From: Alicyclobacillus sacchari
GTDB lineage: Bacteria > Bacillota > Bacilli > Alicyclobacillales > Alicyclobacillaceae
Direction: 5' to 3'
DNA: 64,000 bases
NCBI RefSeq assembly: GCF_004366795.1
Contig: NZ_SORF01000003.1
Location: forward strand, 186,001-250,000
Part shown: in pieces, positions 50,993 through 59,488 of the stretch
How the letters are laid out: each line of letters starts with the position of its first letter
Numbering within the stretch: position 1 is the first letter of the stretch
Notes under the pieces: model-generated
Seen by the model: the letters and a program-made list of their open reading frames with translations, nothing else
Database searches by the model: none
Told to the model about the DNA's origin: nothing
Translations under genes and position numbers: made by a program

Positions 50993-52285
50993 ATGAAACG
51001 ATATCTCGGTTTCACATCTGCTACTGTGGTTGCCACCCTCGTGCTTGCGACCGGTTGCGGATCGTCGACTAACACAACTTCGAACAACGGGTCTTCTGCG
51101 GGTGAAAGTGGGAACAACGGTCAAAAGGTCACTTTAGAGTTCTTGCAAAATAAACCGGAGGTCGTGAATGAGTGGAATAGTCTGATTAAAAGGTTTGAGC
51201 AACAGAACCCCAACATTCAGGTTAAGCAGATCAACCCACCGAACACAGACACCACACTTCAAGCCGATCTCGCCAAAGGCCAGGTGCCAGACATCGTCGC
51301 AATGGGCGCCGATGCAACGTTTATACAGATGGCGAAAAACGGTGTATTCAAAGATCTGTCAGGCTCCCCAGAGCTTCAAAAAGTGTCAAAAGCGTACGTG
51401 AATATGCTCGAGAACGAGGTAGGCAAGCCAACGCCGTACGCCATCCCGTATACGGTGAATGCGGTTCCAATCATCTATAACGTGGACCTGTTTAATAAAT
51501 ACCATCTGACCATCCCTAAGACATGGAATCAACTCATGTCCGAAGCGCAAAAAATTAAGCAGGAAGGTGGCACGCCATTCTACAACGGATTTAAAGATGC
51601 ATGGACGATTGCCCCCATATGGAATGCATTATCTACCAACACAGAAGGTCCAAACTTCCTGAAGGACCTGGCTGCTGGAAAGACAACGTTCGTCAAGAGC
51701 GACGCAATAGCGGCCAATCAGCTGCGGCAATTTACAGCACTTGGGCAGCCAAACCAATTTGGTGTTGACTATAACGACGCCAACTCAGCATTTGCGAATG
51801 GTAAATCAGTCTTCTATGCGCAAGGCATTTGGACGCTACCCGTGATTCGATCCGACAATCCTAAGATTCAGCTCGGTACCTTCGTTGTACCAGTGACAAA
51901 CGATCCGAGTCAGATCAAGATGGTATCCGGTGTCGATTCCCTACTTGCCGTGGCCAACTCGGGCAATGCGAGTAAAGAAGCAGCAGCGATGAAATTTATT
52001 GATTTCCTACTGCAGTCAAAGACCGCAGGGCAGTATGCAACTGTCGCGGGTCTGTTCTCCACAGTCAAGGGAGTCAAAAACACTGACCCAGCGCTTGCTC
52101 CGCTCCAACCCTACATCAACAGCGGGCGCGTTGTTGACTTTGACGATCACTACTACCCGGCAGCGATGGCTGCAGGCAATCAGTATGAATCGGTACTTCA
52201 GGGTGCTCTTTCAAAGAACCAATCTTCATCACAACTGTTACAACAGCTGGACAGCCTTTATCAATCGGCTGCGGCTCATCAATGA
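50993..52285 (+). CDS. Sugar ABC transporter substrate-binding lipoprotein
   Basis: The 430-residue family 1 binding protein has a lipoprotein signal (VVATLVLATGC) and an Asn/Ser/Gly linker, then WNSLIKRFEQQNPNIQVK and GQVPDIVAMGADATFIQ, and the C-terminal KSVFYAQGIWTLPVIR. It belongs to the MsmE/raffinose-type oligosaccharide group. With a YicI-type xylosidase in the same operon, an alpha-xyloside such as isoprimeverose from xyloglucan is the likely ligand (inference). AAGGGGGA precedes the ATG. Confidence 0.9.
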   Translation: MKRYLGFTSATVVATLVLATGCGSSTNTTSNNGSSAGESGNNGQKVTLEFLQNKPEVVNEWNSLIKRFEQQNPNIQVKQINPPNTDTTLQADLAKGQVPDIVAMGADATFIQMAKNGVFKDLSGSPELQKVSKAYVNMLENEVGKPTPYAIPYTVNAVPIIYNVDLFNKYHLTIPKTWNQLMSEAQKIKQEGGTPFYNGFKDAWTIAPIWNALSTNTEGPNFLKDLAAGKTTFVKSDAIAANQLRQFTALGQPNQFGVDYNDANSAFANGKSVFYAQGIWTLPVIRSDNPKIQLGTFVVPVTNDPSQIKMVSGVDSLLAVANSGNASKEAAAMKFIDFLLQSKTAGQYATVAGLFSTVKGVKNTDPALAPLQPYINSGRVVDFDDHYYPAAMAAGNQYESVLQGALSKNQSSSQLLQQLDSLYQSAAAHQ

Positions 52286-52287
52286 TC

Positions 52288-52319
52288 TGTTGGCAAGCGG
52301 CTGCGGCTGCTTGCCAACA
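52288..52319 (+). terminator. Intercistronic hairpin after the sugar-binding protein gene
   Basis: TGTTGGCAAGC and GCTTGCCAACA pair perfectly over 11 bases with a 10-base loop, without a T-run. It sits between the binding protein and permease genes and probably stabilises the upstream message. Confidence 0.65.
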
Positions 52320-52338
52320 CCTTAGGAGGTGATCCCGA

Positions 52339-53205
52339 TTGAAATCACTACGCAACTCATTCGCATTTATTCTAATGACCGTGCCAATGGCTCTGCTATT
52401 TTTCTATTTCCATACTTGGCCGGCATTACATGGTATTTTCTTGAGTTTCACTGACTGGAATGGATTTGGCCCATACCATTTTATTGGTCTCCAAAACTAT
52501 ATGGATCTTTTACATGACAAACAGATCCGCCATGCATATGTCTTCACCTTCGAGTTCGCCATTGTCACAACCATCCTTGTCAATATCGTCAGCCTGCTGA
52601 TTGCACTTGCATTAAACGCTAAAATCAAACTGTCCCGTACATTTCGCGCAGTATTTTTTCTCCCATATGTTTTGAGTACACTCATTGTTTCTTTCATTTT
52701 TAACTACCTGTTTTCAAACCTCATTCCCAACATCGCTCAGGCCCTGCACCTACCGGCTCTTGCCCAGAACATCCTTGGCACGCAGTGGGCTTGGGTTGGT
52801 ATCGTGATCGTATCGGTGTGGCAAGGCGCCTCGTTCAATACACTACTTTATTTGGCCGGTCTGCAAACCATTCCAGAGGACGTCTATGAAGCGTCCAATA
52901 TCGACGGGGCATCGGCATGGGTGACATTTTGGCGAATCACTTTCCCATTAATCATGCCCTTCTTCACCATCAACATGGTGTTGGCCGCCAAGAGCTATCT
53001 GCAGGTTTTTGACCAGGTCGTCGGCATGACCAACGGTGGTCCTGGAACCGCCACACAATCCAACACGTTCGTCATATACACGAACGGCTTCGGTGGCGGC
53101 GAACTTGCCTATCAATCCGCGAACGCTGTCGTTTTCTTGATCATCCTCGTTTGTGTCGCACTGATTCAAGTCCGTCTAACACGAGGGCGGGAGGTTCAAT
53201 TCTAA
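52339..53205 (+). CDS. Sugar ABC transporter permease (MalF/UgpA type)
   Basis: The 288-residue permease has six helices, the family opening FSFTDWNGFGPYHFIGLQNY-like segment near residues 35-50, and the EAA loop EASNIDGASAWVTFWRITFP. The start is TTG, nine bases after TAGGAGGT. Its stop shares a base with the next permease start. Confidence 0.9.
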   Translation: MKSLRNSFAFILMTVPMALLFFYFHTWPALHGIFLSFTDWNGFGPYHFIGLQNYMDLLHDKQIRHAYVFTFEFAIVTTILVNIVSLLIALALNAKIKLSRTFRAVFFLPYVLSTLIVSFIFNYLFSNLIPNIAQALHLPALAQNILGTQWAWVGIVIVSVWQGASFNTLLYLAGLQTIPEDVYEASNIDGASAWVTFWRITFPLIMPFFTINMVLAAKSYLQVFDQVVGMTNGGPGTATQSNTFVIYTNGFGGGELAYQSANAVVFLIILVCVALIQVRLTRGREVQF

Positions 53206-54029
53206 TGTTTGGGAGAACGAAGACGAATTGGGTTGCTATGATATTCTTAAGCATCGGATCGCTGTGCATTCTTTTTCCCATCTACATGGCGATTATGGTG
53301 TCGCTAAAAAATCCCCAAGAACTTGCACAGTCCGTTCTGGGCTTCCCAACACAAATCCACTGGGGTAATTTTCAGCAAGCTATGGCCGTCACTCACTACT
53401 TTCACACCTTCTTGAACAGCTTGTTCATTACTTTTTTTGCTGTCGTTCTGACAGTTCTCACGCACTCTATGGTCGCCTATGCCATCGCCCGCAATATGCA
53501 AAAGCGATTTTTCCGCTATCTCTACAACTATTTCTTCGCTGCAATGTTCGTACCTTTTCCTATTCTCATGCTGCCATTAGTTCGGCAAATGAGCCATCTC
53601 GGTTTGGCCGATCGCGTTGGGTTAATTATCCTGTATATTATTTATGGCATTTCTCAAAACGTCTTTCTCTATGTCGGCTACTTGAAATCGGTTCCGTTGG
53701 AACTTGAGGAGGCGGCGCTCGTCGACGGCGCAAATCGGTGGCGCATTTTTTGGAGTGTTGTCTTTCCACTTATGGCCCCCATGAATGCAACTGTTGCCAT
53801 TTTAACAGGGTTATGGGCATGGAACGACTTTTTGTTACCACTCGTCATGCTGTCGAATCCTAACCAATACACATTGCCGCTGGTCCAGTATGCTTTTCAA
53901 TCGCAATACAGCACTAACTATTCTTTGGCTTTTGCATCGTATCTCTTGGCGCTACTGCCGATGGTCATAGTGTATATCTTCTGCCAAAAGTGGATTGTGA
54001 ACAACGTCACCAAAGGCGCCATCAAGTAA
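53205..54029 (+). CDS. Sugar ABC transporter permease (MalG/UgpE type)
   Basis: The 274-residue partner permease has six helices, FPIYMAIMVSLKNPQEL after helix 1, and the EAA loop EAALVDGANRWRIFWSVVFP. ATG 53205 overlaps the previous stop (TAATG) and has GGGAGG upstream; the frame extending to 53151 lies inside the previous gene. No ATPase gene accompanies the pair, so a shared one must serve it. Confidence 0.92.
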   Translation: MFGRTKTNWVAMIFLSIGSLCILFPIYMAIMVSLKNPQELAQSVLGFPTQIHWGNFQQAMAVTHYFHTFLNSLFITFFAVVLTVLTHSMVAYAIARNMQKRFFRYLYNYFFAAMFVPFPILMLPLVRQMSHLGLADRVGLIILYIIYGISQNVFLYVGYLKSVPLELEEAALVDGANRWRIFWSVVFPLMAPMNATVAILTGLWAWNDFLLPLVMLSNPNQYTLPLVQYAFQSQYSTNYSLAFASYLLALLPMVIVYIFCQKWIVNNVTKGAIK

Positions 54030-54051
54030 TTCTTTACTAGGAGTGACCTAC

Positions 54052-56373
54052 ATGAAATTCAGCGACGGTAACTGGCTCACCCGAAAAGGCGTATCCGTAC
54101 ACGCCCCTGCACTCGTTCATGAAGCCGTAATCGAACATGATGCTATCACCTTATACGCCCCATGTAAGCCTATTCACCACCGCGGTGCCACACTGGATGG
54201 TCCTCTCTTGACCATACGCTTGTCCTCCCCAATGCCGGATGTGATTCGCGTACAGGTCCAGCACTTGAAGGGCATACGGAACCTTGGCCCCGCATTCACA
54301 TTGCACGAGCAACCCAGAAACATTGAAGTCTTGGAAACGGGTGACCGCATCGAAATGACAAGTGGTTCCCTCAAAGTACAGGTACAACGCAACCCGTGGT
54401 CGATCGCGTTCTTCAACGAACATGGACAACTGACCAAAAGTGGAAACCGGGGTTTGGCGTATGTGCTGGACAACGGCGTTCCACACATGCGAGAACAACT
54501 GGGCCTTTCTGTCGGCGAGTGCGTGTATGGTCTTGGTGAGCGCTTTACTCCCTTTGTCAAAAACGGGCAGATTGTAGATATCTGGAATCGAGATGGTGGA
54601 ACCAATTCGGAGCAGGCGTACAAGAACGTGCCATTCTACCTGACCAACCGTGGCTACGGGGTCTTTGTCAACCATCCTGAGCTCGTCTCCTACGAAGTCG
54701 GATCAGAACTTGTCTCGCGAGTACAGTTTAGCGTTGAAGGCGAATCGCTGGACTATTTCATCGTCAACGGACCCACACCGAAACAGGTACTTGAACGATA
54801 TACATCGCTCACCGGGAAACCGGCGCTACCCCCCGCCTGGTCATTTGGATTGTGGCTGACAACGTCATTCACCACCAATTACGATGAACAGACGGTGAAT
54901 CAGTTTGTTGACGGCATGGCAGAGCGAAACATTCCATTGCGAGTCTTTCACTTCGATTGCTTTTGGATGAAGGAATTCGAGTGGTGCAATTTCGAGTGGG
55001 ATCGGCGAGTCTTCCCAGATCCTGAAGGCATGTTGGCGCGGTTGAAAGCAAAAGGCTTGAACATCTGCGTCTGGATCAATCCATACATTGCACAAAAGTC
55101 CCCATTGTTCGACGAAGCGGCCAACCTCGGGTACTTACTCAAACGCCCGAATGGGGACGTTTGGCAGTGGGATTTATGGCAAGCGGGTATGGGTATCGTC
55201 GATTTTACCCATCCTGGGGCACGGGCATGGTTTGCCGAAAAGTTGAAGCGCCTCATTGACATGGGAGTAGACTGCTTCAAAACGGACTTTGGCGAACGCA
55301 TTCCCACGGACGTCGTCTATTACGATGGATCCGATCCACTGAAAATGCACAACTACTATACGCAAATATATAACCGTGTGGTTTTCGATACACTGAAGCA
55401 ACACGTCGGTGAACGTGAAGCTGTTGTGTTCTCTCGATCCGCCACCGCAGGCGGCCAACAGTTCCCTGTGCACTGGGGCGGCGACTGTAGTGCGACGTAC
55501 GAGTCGATGGCCGAGAGCCTGCGCGGTGGCTTGTCGCTCACGATGTCCGGATTCGGATTTTGGAGCCACGACATCGGAGGTTTCGAAGAGACATCCACCC
55601 CTGATCTCTATAAGCGGTGGACAGCATTTGGCTTACTGTCAAGCCACAGCCGACTGCACGGCAACGCCTCGTACCGGGTGCCCTGGATATACGACGATGA
55701 AGCCGTTGACGTCCTACGCCACTTCACGCAACTGAAATATCGCTTGATGCCGTATCTATACGCCGCTGCAGCGGAGGCAGCCAGCTCTGGCATTCCCGTC
55801 ATGCGGGCCATGGTGCTGGAGTTTCCGGGCGATCCCGCTTGTGATTATCTCGATCGACAGTATATGCTTGGCCCAGCACTCATGGTGGCTCCGGTGTTCC
55901 AGGAAGACGGCTTCGTGTCCTATTACCTGCCGCACGGCACCTGGACACATCTGTTGAGCGGCGAAACCGTGTCAGGCGGATCGTGGCGGCGTGAGCAATA
56001 CGACTACTTCAGCTTGCCGCTGTTTGTGCGCGAAAACGCAATCCTGCCGCTTGGTGCACGCTCAGATCGACCGGATTACGACTTTGCCGATGGCGTGGAA
56101 TTTCACGTATTTGCGTTGCAGGATGGCCAATCAGCAACCTGTACATTGTACGGTACCGATGGCAACTTCGCAGGAACACTCGCAGTGCAGCGACATGGCA
56201 ACGAGATCGAATTGACGCCCGCCCATCTCGAGAAGCCCTGGAGCGTCTGCCTGCGTGGCCGTCCAGGGCGGGCATCATCGGTCGTCGGCGGTACCGCTGA
56301 ACAAACCGAACAAGGACTGCACATAATCCCCGATGCACCCCGGAACCCCATCAGGGTTCAGTTTCAACCATAA
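54052..56373 (+). CDS. yicI: Alpha-xylosidase, glycoside hydrolase family 31 (YicI type)
   Basis: The 773-residue enzyme has the YicI version of the GH31 nucleophile region, KTDFGERIPTDVVYYDGSDP, with the Asp of KTDFGE as nucleophile, and FSRSATAGGQQFPVHWGGD carrying the acid/base Asp. The barrel opening WLTTSFTTNYDEQTVNQF and DCFWMKEFEWCNFEWD also match YicI rather than GlcA-type glucosidases. It would release xylose from alpha-xylosides such as isoprimeverose in the cytoplasm. AGGAG precedes ATG 54052; GTG 54043 would start at the ribosome site. It is the last gene of the ABC operon. Confidence 0.93.
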   Translation: MKFSDGNWLTRKGVSVHAPALVHEAVIEHDAITLYAPCKPIHHRGATLDGPLLTIRLSSPMPDVIRVQVQHLKGIRNLGPAFTLHEQPRNIEVLETGDRIEMTSGSLKVQVQRNPWSIAFFNEHGQLTKSGNRGLAYVLDNGVPHMREQLGLSVGECVYGLGERFTPFVKNGQIVDIWNRDGGTNSEQAYKNVPFYLTNRGYGVFVNHPELVSYEVGSELVSRVQFSVEGESLDYFIVNGPTPKQVLERYTSLTGKPALPPAWSFGLWLTTSFTTNYDEQTVNQFVDGMAERNIPLRVFHFDCFWMKEFEWCNFEWDRRVFPDPEGMLARLKAKGLNICVWINPYIAQKSPLFDEAANLGYLLKRPNGDVWQWDLWQAGMGIVDFTHPGARAWFAEKLKRLIDMGVDCFKTDFGERIPTDVVYYDGSDPLKMHNYYTQIYNRVVFDTLKQHVGEREAVVFSRSATAGGQQFPVHWGGDCSATYESMAESLRGGLSLTMSGFGFWSHDIGGFEETSTPDLYKRWTAFGLLSSHSRLHGNASYRVPWIYDDEAVDVLRHFTQLKYRLMPYLYAAAAEAASSGIPVMRAMVLEFPGDPACDYLDRQYMLGPALMVAPVFQEDGFVSYYLPHGTWTHLLSGETVSGGSWRREQYDYFSLPLFVRENAILPLGARSDRPDYDFADGVEFHVFALQDGQSATCTLYGTDGNFAGTLAVQRHGNEIELTPAHLEKPWSVCLRGRPGRASSVVGGTAEQTEQGLHIIPDAPRNPIRVQFQP

Positions 56374-56420
56374 CGCACGATCCCGACGATCGAATGCCTC
56401 ATGAATCCGGCATCGTGAAA

Positions 56421-56451
56421 AGGCATTGCCTGGGTGACCCAGGCAATGCCT
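56421..56451. terminator. Bidirectional terminator between yicI and copZ
   Basis: AGGCATTGCCTGGG and CCCAGGCAATGCCT pair perfectly over 14 bases with the three-base loop TGA. On the minus strand TTTTCACG follows, making it a terminator for the copper operon; on the plus strand it closes the xyloside operon without a T-run. Confidence 0.85.
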
Positions 56452-56472
56452 GAGTTCGTGATGAATGGAAAA

Positions 56473-56682
56473 TCACCCGACGTCGTACCCTGCGTCCTCG
56501 ATGGCCTCCTTCAGGTCCTCGAGCGTAACGATTGCATCATCGAAGGTCACCGTTGCCCGATTGTCCTCAAGACTGACATGCACGCCCGCAACGCCCTCAA
56601 CTGCGCGGAGCGCTTTCGTTACAGAATTGACGCAACCCGAGCAGGTCATGCCTTTGACCGCGATCTCCGTGGTTGTAACCAT
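56473..56682 (-). CDS. copZ: Copper chaperone
   Basis: The 69-residue heavy-metal-associated domain has the Cu(I) site GMTCSGCVNSV and ends DLKEAIEDAGYDVG. It hands copper to the CopA ATPase encoded just upstream in the same operon. ATG 56682 follows GGGAGTG nine bases earlier; the frame to 56742 extends into copA territory without a ribosome site. Confidence 0.93.
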   Translation of the reverse strand: MVTTTEIAVKGMTCSGCVNSVTKALRAVEGVAGVHVSLEDNRATVTFDDAIVTLEDLKEAIEDAGYDVG

Positions 56683-56751
56683 CGCCGACACACTCCCTTT
56701 CTGACTTCTATTCTGATGAAGATTGGGCACTGTGAAGCACACGGTACAGCT

Positions 56752-58974
56752 TCAAGCATCATCCCCCTTCATCGCGAGTGTTGCACGTTTGAGCAAAAGG
56801 CTGTTGGAAACCACCGAAACAGAACTGAGCGCCATCGCTGCGCCCGCAATCATGGGACTGAACAGCCCCAAGGCAGCAAGGGGGACACCGAGCATGTTGT
56901 AGACAAATGCCCAAAACAGGTTCTGTCGGATCTTTCTCATCGTAATGCGGGAGAGCAAAATGGCATGCACGACGCCGTACATTTCGGATCGTACAAGCGC
57001 AATATCGGCAGCCTCAATGGCAATGTCCGCCCCTGTGCCCATCGCAATGCCCACATCCGCCGCTGCCAACGCAGGCGCATCGTTGATACCATCGCCGACC
57101 ATGGCAACGACTCGCCCTTGCTGCTTCAATGCGCTGATTCTTTCCGCCTTATCTCCCGGCAGGACACCTGCAACAACCTGATGAATCCCAGCCTGACTGG
57201 CTACTGCGTTCGCTGTGCGAGCGTGATCGCCAGTCATCATCCACACATCGATGCCCATCTTCACGAGAGCCGCGACAGCCTGCTTGGCGTCCGTTTTGAC
57301 CCGATCAGCGATGCCAATGGCGCCAGCAAACGATCCGTCGATTGCCACGCAGACAACCGTCTTCGCCTGCTCTTCCAAATGCGCAATCAGTCCCTGATCA
57401 ATCCCGGAAACACCATGACCCGCCACCCATTGTGAATTGCCAACCACCACCTGGTGCATCTCGACCATACCCATGATCCCCTGTCCCGGGATTGCTGTCA
57501 TACCCGTTGTCGTGGGATAGTCGATCCCCCGCTCATCCGCATAATGCGTGACAGCTCGTGCGAGCACATGTTCACTTTGCGCTTCCAGCGCCGCGACGAA
57601 GCGTATCATCGTGACCTCGTCCACTCCGTCTGCGACCACGACATCCGTAACAACCGGTTTGCCCTCCGTGATGGTTCCCGTTTTATCGAACACAATCGTA
57701 CTCACTTGATGCGCAAGTTCCAGATACTCTCCACCCTTGATTAAAATCCCTCGCTCGGCTCCAAGCCCCGTTCCCACCATCAGCGCAGTGGGCGTGGCGA
57801 GGCCCAGTGAACAAGGGCAGGCAATGACCAACACCGCTACGGCCGTCAGGAGGGCATGACTCCACGTCCCGAAGAAGCCCCATACGAGAAACGTGACAAC
57901 CGCAATGCTTAACACGATGGGTACAAACACACCAGATATTTTGTCAGCCAGTCTCTGCACCGGCGCTTTCGATCCCTGTGCCTGATCGACCAAACGTATC
58001 ACCTGGGCCAGTGCTGTGTCCGAACCTACCCGTGTCACTCGCATGGAAAAGGCGCTCATTTGATTCACCGTAGCGCCATACACCTGTTCTCCCGCAGCCT
58101 TGTTGACCGGTACAGGCTCCCCGGTCAGGAAAGACTCGTCAATGGCAGCAGGGCCCTGGACGATGACGCCGTCTGCCGGCACTTTCTCGCCCGGCCGCAC
58201 ACGTACGACGTCACCCACTTGCAATTGCGCAACCGGCACGTCTACCTCCATACCATCGCGAACAACATGCGCCTCTTTCGCCGCAAGACTGGTCAATGAG
58301 GAAACGGCATCATTTGACTGCTGTTTGGCCCGCGTCTCCAGCAATTTACCCATAAAAATGAGCGTGATAACCGTTGCTGAACTATCGAAGTAGGTTTCCG
58401 TATGGCCTAATACGGTGAGAACGGCACTGTATAGATAAGCCGCCGTGGTTCCTAAAGCGACCAGTACGTCCATGTTGGCGGCACCGCCGCGAAGAGAATG
58501 GTATGCGCCTCGGTAAAACCTCCAGCCGACGAAGAATTGGACGGGCGTCGCGAGAACCCAACTCACCCAATTGGCCAAGAAGGCATGCGATCCAAACAGC
58601 ATGACGAACATTTGCACGACAATTGGCAGTGTCAACACGACAGATCCCCACATCGTATAGACGTCGCGACGATACGCTCGCTCTTTTCGCAGTCGTTCAT
58701 CTTCCTCGTTGACGTCGCGAAGCACCCGAGCGCCATACCCAGCCTTTTCGATACGCGAGATAATGCCCTGTTCATCGATAAGACCAGGAACGAATGTAAC
58801 CGTTCCCTTCTCTGACGCAAGGTTGACCTCAACCGATTCCACGCCGTCGGTACGTCCGACCACTTTCTCAATCCGCGCCGCACAGGCGGCACAGGTCATA
58901 CCGTCAATTTTCAATACCGCCACTTTGGTCGGAACGGCATGCATGGTCAGACCGTCTTCCCTCGTTCCGCGCAA
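56752..58974 (-). CDS. copA: Copper-exporting P1B-type ATPase
   Basis: The 740-residue pump has one N-terminal metal-binding domain ([15 protein letters not shown]), about eight membrane helices, the actuator motif LTGEP, the metal-channel motif [14 protein letters not shown], the phosphorylated Asp in [10 protein letters not shown] and the hinge [14 protein letters not shown]. The CPC motif marks Cu(I) export. AGGAGGG lies six bases before TTG 58974, giving ten more residues than the alternative ATG 58944. It lies between csoR and copZ and is surely induced by copper. Confidence 0.93.
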   Translation of the reverse strand: MRGTREDGLTMHAVPTKVAVLKIDGMTCAACAARIEKVVGRTDGVESVEVNLASEKGTVTFVPGLIDEQGIISRIEKAGYGARVLRDVNEEDERLRKERAYRRDVYTMWGSVVLTLPIVVQMFVMLFGSHAFLANWVSWVLATPVQFFVGWRFYRGAYHSLRGGAANMDVLVALGTTAAYLYSAVLTVLGHTETYFDSSATVITLIFMGKLLETRAKQQSNDAVSSLTSLAAKEAHVVRDGMEVDVPVAQLQVGDVVRVRPGEKVPADGVIVQGPAAIDESFLTGEPVPVNKAAGEQVYGATVNQMSAFSMRVTRVGSDTALAQVIRLVDQAQGSKAPVQRLADKISGVFVPIVLSIAVVTFLVWGFFGTWSHALLTAVAVLVIACPCSLGLATPTALMVGTGLGAERGILIKGGEYLELAHQVSTIVFDKTGTITEGKPVVTDVVVADGVDEVTMIRFVAALEAQSEHVLARAVTHYADERGIDYPTTTGMTAIPGQGIMGMVEMHQVVVGNSQWVAGHGVSGIDQGLIAHLEEQAKTVVCVAIDGSFAGAIGIADRVKTDAKQAVAALVKMGIDVWMMTGDHARTANAVASQAGIHQVVAGVLPGDKAERISALKQQGRVVAMVGDGINDAPALAAADVGIAMGTGADIAIEAADIALVRSEMYGVVHAILLSRITMRKIRQNLFWAFVYNMLGVPLAALGLFSPMIAGAAMALSSVSVVSNSLLLKRATLAMKGDDA

Positions 58975-59030
58975 ATCAATCCCTCCTCTCGGCAGCATGG
59001 GTCCTATTGGGTGACCTGCGATTGGGATGA

Positions 59031-59312
59031 TCATCCCTTTGTAAACTGCCTGATGACCTCCATCAACTCGTCGATTTTCTCGTTTTCTGATGCACGATGA
59101 TGGATGGCGTCTGCCACACATCCCCGGGTGTGAGCGTCAAGAATCGATAGCGCGACTTTGTGCGTCGCATTCTTTATCGCCGCCAGTTGCGTCAGCAGCT
59201 CCACACAATATCGATCTTCCTCAATCATCTTCTGCACGCCACGCACTTGCCCTTCGATTCGGCGCAAGCGTGTGAGTAGATCAGTTTTATTCTTTGCATA
59301 AGGATGGCTCAT
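59031..59312 (-). CDS. csoR: Copper-sensing repressor, CsoR/RcnR family
   Basis: The 93-residue all-helical protein has [20 protein letters not shown], the first ligand Cys in DRYCVELL, and His plus Cys in [13 protein letters not shown], the Cys-His-Cys copper site of CsoR. Apo-CsoR represses and Cu(I) releases it. The ATG follows GAGGTGAGG. It is the first gene of csoR-copA-copZ, with an operator-like palindrome in its promoter. Confidence 0.93.
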   Translation of the reverse strand: MSHPYAKNKTDLLTRLRRIEGQVRGVQKMIEEDRYCVELLTQLAAIKNATHKVALSILDAHTRGCVADAIHHRASENEKIDELMEVIRQFTKG

Positions 59313-59338
59313 TCGCCTCACCTCGTTCCTGTATATAG

Positions 59339-59352
59339 GGTACCCCCGTACC
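59339..59352. promoter_or_regulatory. CsoR-like operator in the csoR-copAZ promoter
   Basis: GGTAC-CCCC-GTACC is a perfect inverted repeat with a C/G tract, as in CsoR operators. On the minus strand it sits between TTGCTT and TACCCT (17 bases apart), so repressor binding would cover the promoter. Confidence 0.65.
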
Positions 59353-59424
59353 GTATGAAAAGCAAATTCGATCGTTGCAGATTTTTGTTCAAGGTGAACC
59401 ACATGGAACGCCATCACAAGCAAA

Positions 59425-59460
59425 GGCCGTGCCCAACGTCGACCGACGTCCGGCACGGCC
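59425..59460. terminator. Terminator of the peptide-binding protein gene
   Basis: GGCCGTGCC and GGCACGGCC form a 9-base-pair stem with an inner GACGTC-like pairing; on the minus strand it is followed by TTTGCTT. It stands between the oligopeptide-binding gene and the csoR promoter. Confidence 0.75.
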
Positions 59461-59488
59461 CGTTGATCTGTGCTATCTCATGCTACCT

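Noticed and set aside
56434-57435. 333-codon open frame on the plus strand opposite copZ and copA
   Set aside because: Antisense to canonical CopA/CopZ motifs; composition (His, Arg, Cys rich) is typical of a shadow frame.
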